Made by a program: the position numbers and the translations under genes
NCBI GenBank assembly: GCA_036351115.1
Contig: JAZBOL010000057.1
Coordinates: forward strand, 68,811-132,810
Length of the DNA: 64,000 bases
Origin: Marinihelvus sp036351115
Lineage (GTDB): Bacteria > Pseudomonadota > Gammaproteobacteria > Xanthomonadales > SZUA-36
Direction: 5' to 3'
In this document: one piece after another, positions 35,573 through 42,776 of the stretch
How the letters are laid out: each line of letters starts with the position of its first letter
Position numbering within the stretch: position 1 is the stretch's first letter
The notes under the pieces: model-generated
Database searches by the model: none
Told to the model about the DNA's origin: nothing
The model's input: only the letters and a program-made list of their open reading frames with translations

Positions 35573-36294
35573 CGGCGAGGCTCCCGCACCCGCGCCGGCA
35601 CCCCCATGACCAGGGCACCCGCGGGCACGTCCCGCATTACCAGGGCGCCGGCGGCAACCACGGCCCCCTCTCCGACCCGGATGCCATCGACGATATTGGC
35701 GCCCATGCCCACGGTGACGCCCTCGCCGAGCTCGCAGTGACCGGCGACGTTGACGCCGGGGTTGAGGGTACTGAAGGCGCCGATGCGCGTGTGATGCCCG
35801 ACGCTGGCCTGCCGATTCACCGACACGAAGTCGCCCAGCGTGGCGTGCGGCGCGATCACGGCGAGGGGTTCGACCTGGCTTCCCCGTCCCAGGGTCGCCG
35901 AGGCCGCCAGGACGGCGGCGGGGTGAATGCAGTGGGCATAGTCCGCGGTGCGCACGCCGTGGCGATCCCGGAAAAAGGCGACGACGGCCTGCTTGACGGC
36001 CGGGCGATAGACCCCGCACAGCACACCGGCAGGGAGACCCTCGCGGCCATCGGCCGCCCAGGTCGTGTCATCGCACTCCCGGATATGAACACCGGGCGCA
36101 TCAAAACGCGTGGCGTCGCCGATATCCCCAGCGGCGTCGACGTTGCGCACGACGAGCACCGATATGGGGTCCGGAGCCCCGCGACTCCGGAGTGACTCGA
36201 GCAGCATCGAAAGGGTCGCGGCACTGCGACCCAGGATGGTGATGCTGATGGTGGTGGAGGGCGGCTTCGCCCCCGTGCTCCCCGCCGCTCCCAT
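35569..36294 (-). CDS. NeuD/PglD-like sugar O/N-acyltransferase
   Basis: A 241-residue acyltransferase. The C-terminal half is a left-handed beta-helix of hexapeptide repeats (GVNVAGHCELGEGVTVGMGANIVDG, then VRVGEGAV-type turns), ending RDVPAGALVMGVPARV, the usual cap. The catalytic histidine is in VGHHTRIGAFS, equivalent in position to that of PglD. The N-terminal half, residues 10-110, is a sugar-binding subdomain but lacks the usual clear GxGG start. It is the first gene of the NeuD-DegT-glycosyltransferase operon and probably acetylates or otherwise acylates the amino sugar produced by the next gene. Confidence 0.82.
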   Translation of the reverse strand: MGAAGSTGAKPPSTTISITILGRSAATLSMLLESLRSRGAPDPISVLVVRNVDAAGDIGDATRFDAPGVHIRECDDTTWAADGREGLPAGVLCGVYRPAVKQAVVAFFRDRHGVRTADYAHCIHPAAVLAASATLGRGSQVEPLAVIAPHATLGDFVSVNRQASVGHHTRIGAFSTLNPGVNVAGHCELGEGVTVGMGANIVDGIRVGEGAVVAAGALVMRDVPAGALVMGVPARVREPRR

Positions 36295-36307
36295 GAGCGA
36301 TTTCCTG

Positions 36308-36323
36308 TCCCGCGAAGGCGGGA
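36308..36323. other. Short stem-loop upstream of the sugar operon
   Basis: TCCCGC and GCGGGA flank a GAAG loop, a six-base-pair hairpin 14 bases before the start of the acyltransferase gene and 51 bases past the end of the upstream ferric binding protein gene. No T-run follows on either strand, so it may be a leader or RNA-stability element instead of a terminator. Confidence 0.35.
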
Positions 36324-36374
36324 TTCTCGTGGACTATCGCACCAGTATAGGGAACCCGTTACGGAAATTGGGGC

Positions 36375-37382
36375 CTAGCGCCATCCGGCGCGGTCGAACA
36401 CCCGGACCGCTTCCCCCTGGTTCTTTCCGAAGAGGCTGGCGTTGACCTGCTCTTCCCTGAACTCCCCCAGGTCGGCAATGGGGCCGGTGGTCTCACCCAC
36501 CACCGGGTACTCGTTGTTGCCCTCGGCGAACAGACGCTGGGCGAACTCGCTCGTCAGGTACTCCAGGAACCGGATCGCGGCTTCCCGGTTCGGGGCTGTG
36601 CGCACCACGCCGGCGCCGCTGATGTTCACGTGGGTGCCGCGGTCTGCCTGGTTCGGGAACACGACCTGCAGGGCATCCACCACGACGCGGTCGGCCGGGT
36701 CGTCAGAGCCCATGAGGCGGCCCAGGTAATAGGTGTTGGCGATACTGACCCCGCATTCACCACTGGCGACGGCACGCAGCTGGGCCGTGTCGTTGCCCTG
36801 GGGATCGCGGGCGAAATTGGCCACCACGCCGCGAGCCCAGGCTTCCGCGTCGGCGGCGCCGACGGACTCGATCAGGGATGCCATGAGCGACAGGTTGTAA
36901 ATGTTCGAGGAAGAACGCATGCACACCCGGCCGCGGTACGCCTCGTCGGCCAGGTCCTCGTAACGACCGGGCACGGGCAGCCCCTCCTCGCGGTTGAGCA
37001 CGATGACCCGGGCGCGCTTGGACAGGCCGAACCAGAGGTTGTCCGGATCCCGCAGCGTGGCCGGGATTCGCGCTTCCAGCACCTCGGATTCGACCGGCTG
37101 GAACACCCCGGCTTCTGCGGCACGCCACAGGCGGCCACCGTCCACGGTGATCAGGAGATCCGCGGGGCTCAGCTCGCCTTCGGAGAGTATGCGTTCCGTG
37201 AGCGCGTCGCTTCCCCCTTCGATCAGGTTGACCTCGATGCCGGTCTGCTCCGTGAAACGCTCGTAAAGCGCGAAGTCCGTGTCGTAGTGACGGGCGGAAT
37301 AGACGTTGACCTCGTCCGCCCCCAGAGCGAGCGGCGCCAGCAGCGATAGCACGAGTGCGCCGCGGATCCAGGAATTGAGCAT
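36375..37382 (-). CDS. Periplasmic ferric iron-binding protein (FbpA/FutA-like)
   Basis: A 335-residue ABC substrate-binding protein with a signal peptide (IRGALVLSLLAPLALGA). The mature protein begins EVNVYSARHYDTDFALYERFTEQTGIEVNLIEGG, the classic opening of iron-binding proteins in the FbpA/FutA/IdiA group, and contains the tyrosine pair of the Fe3+ site in ISIANTYYLGRL. It would deliver ferric iron to the FbpB/FbpC-like proteins encoded alongside. A promoter and Fur box lie just upstream, partly inside the ATPase gene, so it can be transcribed separately from that gene and repressed by iron. Confidence 0.93.
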   Translation of the reverse strand: MLNSWIRGALVLSLLAPLALGADEVNVYSARHYDTDFALYERFTEQTGIEVNLIEGGSDALTERILSEGELSPADLLITVDGGRLWRAAEAGVFQPVESEVLEARIPATLRDPDNLWFGLSKRARVIVLNREEGLPVPGRYEDLADEAYRGRVCMRSSSNIYNLSLMASLIESVGAADAEAWARGVVANFARDPQGNDTAQLRAVASGECGVSIANTYYLGRLMGSDDPADRVVVDALQVVFPNQADRGTHVNISGAGVVRTAPNREAAIRFLEYLTSEFAQRLFAEGNNEYPVVGETTGPIADLGEFREEQVNASLFGKNQGEAVRVFDRAGWR

Positions 37383-37397
37383 GAGTGAAGCCTTAAA

Positions 37398-37412
37398 TGA
37401 GAATAATTCTCA
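37398..37412 (-). promoter_or_regulatory. Fur box upstream of the ferric binding protein gene
   Basis: TGAGAATAATTCTCA is a near-perfect 15-base palindrome with the 7-1-7 pattern of a Fur site. It lies 16 bases before the ATG of the ferric binding protein gene and contains the TGA stop codon of the ABC ATPase gene. Confidence 0.85.
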
Positions 37413-38438
37413 AGTATAAACAACCACGCTGTCTGGCGTAAAGCCCAGGCGGACCCGGTCGCCCGGGGCGACCGCGGGCTTGCCGGCCGTGGATACGTTC
37501 AAGCGTTCCCCGCCCGCCAGCGCTTGCAGGTGCACCACGTAGCTGCGTCCTGCGAAGCGCACGTCCATGACCTGTGCCGGACCGGCCGCATCGGCGATAA
37601 GCTCGATGGCGAAGGGATCGATCGCGAGGTGGACGATGTCGCCGCTTTCCTCGGGCGGGGCAATGCCGGGGACCGGCCCGAACGGCGTCTGCAGCGCCGC
37701 TCCGTCCCAGTGGGCCTCGACCGGCTGCCGCCGGGCGAAAACCTCGGCCACGAAAGGATGGGCCGGGTGGGACCAGAGCTCCTCCGGGGTGCCGACCTGC
37801 ACGATACGTCCTTCCACGATCACCGCGATCCGGTCCGCCAGGGCCAGCGCATCCTCGGGGTCATGGGTGACCAGCAGGGTCGTGGCGCGGGATGCCCGCA
37901 GGGTAGCCCGCGCCTCTTCCCGGAGGCGGCGCGCCAGCAAGGCGTCCACGCTCGCGAACGGCTCATCCATGAGCATGACCGCGGGTTGTGGCGCCAGGGC
38001 CCTTGCCAGGGCGACCCGTTGCTGTTGACCGCCGGAGAGGGTGTGGGGATAGCGCTTTTCCAGCCCCTGGAGACCGGCGGCTTCGAGCGCCTCCCGGACC
38101 CGTTCTTCCCGCTCTGCGGATGACAGCGCATCGAGCCCGAAGGCGACGTTGTCCGCCACGGTCAGGTGCGGAAACAGCGCATGCTGCTGAAACACCAGGC
38201 AGGTGGGGCGCTTTTCCGGCGCCGGGCAGGCCGTCGGAACCACCTTCATGCCCGGCAGGTCGATCGAGCCGGTTTGCAGGGGCTCCAGGCCCGCCGCGAG
38301 TTTCAGCAGCGTGCTCTTGCCGCTGCCGGAGGGCCCGAGCAGGGCGAGCACTTCCCCGGACCGGACCTCGAGATCCACGTCGTGAAGCACGGGCTGTCCG
38401 TCATAGGCGTGGCTGACTGCGCTGAACGTTATACTCAC
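37410..38438 (-). CDS. Ferric iron ABC transporter ATP-binding protein (FbpC-like)
   Basis: A 342-residue ABC ATPase. Walker A is GPSGSGKST near residue 38, the Q-loop follows in VFQQHALFPHLTVADNVAFGL, the signature is LSGGQQQRVALARALAP, Walker B is VMLMDEP, and the switch histidine is in LVTHDPEDALALADRI. The C-terminal 110 residues form a regulatory TOBE-like domain, as in FbpC. The GTG at 38438 with GAGGAAC upstream gives the usual N-terminus. It is divergent from the permease gene, and its stop codon lies in the Fur box of the ferric binding protein gene. Confidence 0.92.
   Translation of the reverse strand: MSITFSAVSHAYDGQPVLHDVDLEVRSGEVLALLGPSGSGKSTLLKLAAGLEPLQTGSIDLPGMKVVPTACPAPEKRPTCLVFQQHALFPHLTVADNVAFGLDALSSAEREERVREALEAAGLQGLEKRYPHTLSGGQQQRVALARALAPQPAVMLMDEPFASVDALLARRLREEARATLRASRATTLLVTHDPEDALALADRIAVIVEGRIVQVGTPEELWSHPAHPFVAEVFARRQPVEAHWDGAALQTPFGPVPGIAPPEESGDIVHLAIDPFAIELIADAAGPAQVMDVRFAGRSYVVHLQALAGGERLNVSTAGKPAVAPGDRVRLGFTPDSVVVYT
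37413..37442 (-). promoter_or_regulatory. Sigma-70-like promoter of the ferric binding protein gene
   Basis: On the minus strand TTTACG and TATACT are separated by 18 bases. The promoter lies inside the last codons of the ATPase gene and abuts the Fur box, so Fur would block transcription start. Confidence 0.55.
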
Positions 38439-38499
38439 GTGACTCGTTCCTCGATTGCGAGACGCATTCTCCGCGCAAACCCTGGCCGCTTCAAACCTC

Positions 38500-40131
38500 G
38501 TGAACCGATTTTCCCATTCCGCCGGCCTCGCCACGGCGCTCATCACCCTGTTGATTGCCGTCCCGGTGATGCTGCCGATCGTGGCCGTGCTCTTCGCCGG
38601 GCTCATGCCCGCCGGGGAAGCCTGGGCGCACATCCGCGAAAACCTGTTGGCGGAATACGTCGCCAACACGGTGCTCCTCATGCTCGCGACGGGCCTTGGT
38701 GCCGGCCTGCTCGGTGTCGGGACCGCCTGGCTGACCAGCCGCTTTCGCTTTCCCGGCGACCGGTGGCTCGCGCCGGCCCTGGTGCTTCCCCTCGCCCTGC
38801 CTACCTACATCGCCGGCTACGTCTACGCGGACCTTCTCGAATACGCCGGCCCGGTCCAGAGCCAGCTCAGGGCACTGACCGGCTGGGGCCTCGATGACTA
38901 CGTATTTCCCGAGATCCGCTCTCTCGGTGGGGCGGCAACGGTCATGGCGCTGGTGCTGTACCCCTACGTGTATCTGCTGGCCCGAGCGAACCTGGAGGCC
39001 CAGGCCGGCGCCCTGGCCGACGCGGCGCGGTCCCTCGGCGTGTCCGGGTGGCGCCTCTTTACCCGGATCACCCTTCCCTTGCTGCGTCCTGCACTCGCCG
39101 GGGGCCTGGCGCTGGTGCTCATGGAGACCGCCGCCGAGTTCGGCGTCGTGGAGCATTTCGGCGTCCCCACGCTCACGACGGGCGTCTTTCGAACCTGGCT
39201 GGCCATGGGAGAAAAGACCGCCGCGCTGAAACTCGCCGCCTGCCTGTTCCTCGTGGTCATGGTCCTGGTGCTCCTGGAACAGGCCACGCGCCGGGGGGAA
39301 CGGTCGAACCTTTCCGCGCCCTCGGTCTCGCCCGCCCGCACGCCATTGACCGGATTGCGGGGCTGGGGGGCGTCGGCGCTCTGCGCCGTTCCGTTGGTCT
39401 TCGGGTTTGTCCTGCCCGTCGCCATACTCGCCGGCCACGCCCTGGGCACCGGCGACCCGCTGTTCGGGCGGCGGTTTCTCACCTACGTGACCAACTCCCT
39501 GACCGTTGCCGGTCTCGCGGCCCTGCTGTGCGTGATCGCCGCGGTGTGGCTCGCCTACGCGGAGCGTCTTCACCCTTCCCGCTGGCTCAGTATCGGCATT
39601 CGCACGGCGACGCTCGGTTACGCCCTGCCGGGACTGGTCCTGGCGATTGGCGCCCTGGCGCCGCTTTCGGCAACGGAGCAGGCCCTGGCCCGGTGGACCG
39701 GCGGCGCCACGGGACTGCTGTTGACCGGCACCATCTTCGGCCTGCTTTTCGTGTACGTGGCGCGCTTCCTGACCATCGCCTTCAATGCCGCCCGGGGCGG
39801 ACTGGGACAGATCCACCCGGCGCTCGATGACGCGGCCCGCAGTCTGGGAGCGCGACCCCTCGGGGTGCTGCGGCGGGTCCACGTTCCGCTGCTGTCCGGA
39901 ACCGTCGCCTACGCGGTCCTCCTGGTGTTCATCGACGTGATGAAGGAACTGCCGGCCACCCTCGTGATGCGCCCCTTTAATTTCGAGACCCTCGCTACAC
40001 GGGTGTACCGGCTCGCTTCCGACGAGCGCCTGCCGGAAGCGTCGACGGCGGCGGTGCTGATCGTGCTGCTGAGCCTGGTACCGACCGTACTGCTCGCACG
40101 ACAGGCACGCCGGCGCCCGTCCCGGGCCTGA
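38500..40131 (+). CDS. Ferric iron ABC transporter permease (FbpB-like)
   Basis: A 543-residue inner-membrane protein built of two fused permease halves, each with the EAA loop: ADAARSLGVSGWRLFTRITLPLLRPAL near residue 185 and DDAARSLGARPLGVLRRVHVPLLSG near residue 460. This doubled form is typical of FbpB/HitB/SfuB ferric permeases. About 12 helices are predicted. The start is uncertain: GTG at 38500 gives a sensible N-terminus, TTG at 38455 is also open, and neither has a good ribosome binding site. It is transcribed away from the ATPase gene with only about 60 bases between them, so the three-component system is split into two divergent units. Confidence 0.9.
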   Translation: MNRFSHSAGLATALITLLIAVPVMLPIVAVLFAGLMPAGEAWAHIRENLLAEYVANTVLLMLATGLGAGLLGVGTAWLTSRFRFPGDRWLAPALVLPLALPTYIAGYVYADLLEYAGPVQSQLRALTGWGLDDYVFPEIRSLGGAATVMALVLYPYVYLLARANLEAQAGALADAARSLGVSGWRLFTRITLPLLRPALAGGLALVLMETAAEFGVVEHFGVPTLTTGVFRTWLAMGEKTAALKLAACLFLVVMVLVLLEQATRRGERSNLSAPSVSPARTPLTGLRGWGASALCAVPLVFGFVLPVAILAGHALGTGDPLFGRRFLTYVTNSLTVAGLAALLCVIAAVWLAYAERLHPSRWLSIGIRTATLGYALPGLVLAIGALAPLSATEQALARWTGGATGLLLTGTIFGLLFVYVARFLTIAFNAARGGLGQIHPALDDAARSLGARPLGVLRRVHVPLLSGTVAYAVLLVFIDVMKELPATLVMRPFNFETLATRVYRLASDERLPEASTAAVLIVLLSLVPTVLLARQARRRPSRA

Positions 40132-40152
40132 TTGGGTTCCGGCCTGGCAAAC

Positions 40153-42621
40153 TCAGTGCGTACGACCCTGGCGTTCCTCGATCAGGGCTTCCAGGGTGGC
40201 CAGGTGCTCCGGATCACCCCGAAACCACCCCTGGGGAAAGGCCACGCCCCGGGACAGCATGGCGTCGAAAATCTCGGCCTGGTCATAGCGCTTGCTGCCC
40301 CACCCGGCGAGGTACTGGAGACGCAGGTCCCGATCCCGGTTGATTTGCGCACCGTCCAGCCAGTCGGCCAGGTCCGACGGCCGACCGGCGAAGGTGCCCA
40401 GCAGGTCCAGGCCGCCGTCGATGCCCACGCTTTCCAGCGACGCGCCGATCGACGCCGCGGCGTTCACGCGCTCGATCAGCCGGTCGACCGCCAGGGTTTC
40501 CCCGTCCGCCATGCCCACGAGCACCAGGTCGTAGCCGCGCTGGTCGACGGTGTTGGCGAAAATCGCGCTGTTGGGAAACGCGCTCATGAAGGTTGCGATC
40601 ACGCTGCGCGCCGATTCTTCCGTGCTTTCATACAGCTGCCCCCAGGCAGTGACCACCCCACCGGCGCGCAGGCGGGACTTGGCGAGGCGCCAGAATTCTT
40701 CCGTGTAAAGCGCCGCGGAACCCCTGGTCCAGGGATCCAGCGGATCGGAGGTGATCCCGTCGAAGGTCCGGTCCGTGTGCTGGAGATAGTGCCGCCCGTC
40801 TTCCACGACCACCTGCACCCGCGGATCCCCGGTCACCGCGCCGTTCCAGTCGCGAAACCACCTGCCCGCCACGCGGGTGACGAGCGGTTCGATTTCCGCG
40901 ATGGTGATGCGCTCCACGGCGGGGTCTGCGGCTAGGGCGCCCGCGGTGACGCCCGCACCCAGGCCGATGACCAGGAAGTCTTCCCGGCGCTCCGGCAACA
41001 GGGTCGTCAGGTGGCCGAGCATGCGTTGCAGCCGCATGTCCCGCGGATAGCTCGAGGCCTGGACCTTGCCCGAATTGTGGTAGGTCAATGCGCCGTTGGG
41101 TTCGCGGCTGACGGCCACGGAGGCGGTCACACCCTCTTCGGCATAGATGACATCCACGCCGCGGCCCCAGTCCGGCAGGTAATGACCGGCCGCAATCACC
41201 TGGGCGGGAATGGGGGGCACGATCCGCACCGCCAGGACGGAAACCGCGATCACGACGACCGCCGCCACCGCACGCCGACTCAGCCCGTTGCCGGCCAGGA
41301 GCAGTGCCAGCAGCGCTGAAAGCCCCGCCGCCGCCACCAGCAGCTGCTGCGTGGCGTCGCTGCCGAGGAGCGGGATGCCGAGCAGGGTCGCACCGAGGGC
41401 GCCCAGGATCGCACCGAGCGTGTTCAGGGCATAGAGACGGCCGACGGTGCGCCCGGTCGATGTCGCGCTCGCTTCGCGGGGCCCGGGCAGGGTCGCAAGC
41501 GCCAGGGGAAAGCTCGCACCCCAGAGCACGGTGGCCGGCAGGAGAGCCCAGGCCGCACGCACCGCGTCCGCCGGCAGGCGAAGTTCCTCGTTCACGGGCC
41601 AGTAAGGCAGCTGTTGCGTCACCGCAAACGCGGCCCAGGCGATGGCCAGTCCCAGCAGCGCCTGGCAGGCAGCCAGGGCCAGCGCCGGTCGGGCCAGGCG
41701 GCGCCCGAGCGTTGATCCGATCGTCGTCCCGATGCCCAGGCCGACGAGAAACACCGCCAGGATCAGCGCGAAGCCGTACACGGTCGCCCCAATGAACAGA
41801 GACAGGTGGCGGGTCCAGATCACCTGGCAGGCCAGCGCGGTGGCGCCGGATATCAGCACCACGGCACCCAGGGCGGCGGGGAAACGGACCGGAGTCTCGC
41901 CCGCGGTCTCGGATCTCTCCCTGAGTTCACCCTGCATCTCCCTGTCGGTCGCGACGTCCGGCAGCGCCCGCGCCAGGATCAGCGCCAGCCCGCCCACGGC
42001 CAGATTGATCAAGACGGCGACGGCGGTGGCGACGAAAGCATCAAAGAGAGGGAGCAGCAAGAAGCCCGCGAGTACGGCGCCCAGCGCCGCGCCGGCGATG
42101 TTTCCCCCGTAGAAGAGCCCAAGCCGGGCCATGCCCCGGCGGGATCGGCCGACCCAGCGGGCGATGATCGGCAGCGTCGCACCCATGGCCATCGTGGGCG
42201 GCAGCAAGAGGAGAGCCGCAAAGACGGCGCGCAGGGCGACGGCCGCCGCGCCGGGTTCGGCGAAGCCGGGGTAGAAGCGCGCCAGGGCGGGTATGGCGAA
42301 GGCGAGGATCAGCGCATACCCACCAATAAATCCTTCGAGGCCGGCGTAGACCCTGAGCGGATGTCGGGTCACGGCCAGCCAGCGGGGCAGGAGCCAGGCA
42401 CCCAGCCCCATGCCGCCCAGGAAGGTGGCCAGCAGGATACCCAGGGAGATTGCGGACACGCCGATGATCAGCCCAAGCCACTGGAACCAGACCAGCTCGT
42501 AAATGAGCGCGGAGCAGCCGCTGCCGACGAACAGCAGCAAAAGACTGGCGGTGACGATGGCTTTGCTTGAGCGGATTGGCCCGGACCCTTCCGTTGTCGC
42601 CCGTTGACCGGGCCGGAGCAT
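40153..42621 (-). CDS. Fused MFS-like membrane / spermidine synthase-domain protein
   Basis: An 822-residue protein. Residues about 20-480 contain some 12-14 hydrophobic helices, beginning LLLLFVGSGCSALIYELVWFQWL, the opening shared by fused MFS/spermidine synthase proteins. Residues about 500-780 form a spermidine synthase-like Rossmann domain: DFLVIGLGAGVTAGALAADP (the AdoMet-type loop), ITIAEIEPLV, and ITSDPLDPWTRGSAALYTEEFWRL with the family aspartates. True polyamine synthesis has not been shown for this fusion family. The ATG at 42621 was preferred over a GTG at 42681. It is divergent from the TonB receptor. Confidence 0.85.
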   Translation of the reverse strand: MLRPGQRATTEGSGPIRSSKAIVTASLLLLFVGSGCSALIYELVWFQWLGLIIGVSAISLGILLATFLGGMGLGAWLLPRWLAVTRHPLRVYAGLEGFIGGYALILAFAIPALARFYPGFAEPGAAAVALRAVFAALLLLPPTMAMGATLPIIARWVGRSRRGMARLGLFYGGNIAGAALGAVLAGFLLLPLFDAFVATAVAVLINLAVGGLALILARALPDVATDREMQGELRERSETAGETPVRFPAALGAVVLISGATALACQVIWTRHLSLFIGATVYGFALILAVFLVGLGIGTTIGSTLGRRLARPALALAACQALLGLAIAWAAFAVTQQLPYWPVNEELRLPADAVRAAWALLPATVLWGASFPLALATLPGPREASATSTGRTVGRLYALNTLGAILGALGATLLGIPLLGSDATQQLLVAAAGLSALLALLLAGNGLSRRAVAAVVVIAVSVLAVRIVPPIPAQVIAAGHYLPDWGRGVDVIYAEEGVTASVAVSREPNGALTYHNSGKVQASSYPRDMRLQRMLGHLTTLLPERREDFLVIGLGAGVTAGALAADPAVERITIAEIEPLVTRVAGRWFRDWNGAVTGDPRVQVVVEDGRHYLQHTDRTFDGITSDPLDPWTRGSAALYTEEFWRLAKSRLRAGGVVTAWGQLYESTEESARSVIATFMSAFPNSAIFANTVDQRGYDLVLVGMADGETLAVDRLIERVNAAASIGASLESVGIDGGLDLLGTFAGRPSDLADWLDGAQINRDRDLRLQYLAGWGSKRYDQAEIFDAMLSRGVAFPQGWFRGDPEHLATLEALIEERQGRTH

Positions 42622-42691
42622 TCTAACCGGGGCTCGCCGTGGCTGGGGGAGCAAACGGGTGAATTCATTCTTCCGGAACACGAACCGTCTA

Positions 42692-42711
42692 AATGCGAAT
42701 GATTGCTAATT
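42692..42711. promoter_or_regulatory. Fur-like box 1 upstream of the TonB receptor
   Basis: The AT-rich stretch AATGCGAATGATTGCTAATT resembles a Fur site (GCGAATGAT versus the consensus NATAATGAT hexamer array). It lies in the divergent region between the MFS/spermidine synthase-type gene and the receptor gene. Confidence 0.55.
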
Positions 42712-42738
42712 GTATTATTCAATACGATTGATTATCAT
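42710..42738 (+). promoter_or_regulatory. Promoter of the TonB receptor gene
   Basis: TTGTAT and TATCAT are separated by exactly 17 bases. The -10 hexamer is inside Fur-like box 2, as expected for an iron-repressed gene; the receptor ATG is 38 bases downstream. Confidence 0.55.
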
Positions 42739-42743
42739 TTGCG
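42724..42743. promoter_or_regulatory. Fur-like box 2 upstream of the TonB receptor
   Basis: ACGATTGATTATCATTTGCG contains TGATTATCATTTGC, close to the Fur consensus. It is an inverted relative of box 1 (GCGAATGAT on one strand, GCAAATGAT on the other), giving a paired operator around the promoter. Confidence 0.65.
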
Positions 42744-42776
42744 AAATAGCGACTGCTGACCAGGAAATCATTCCCC

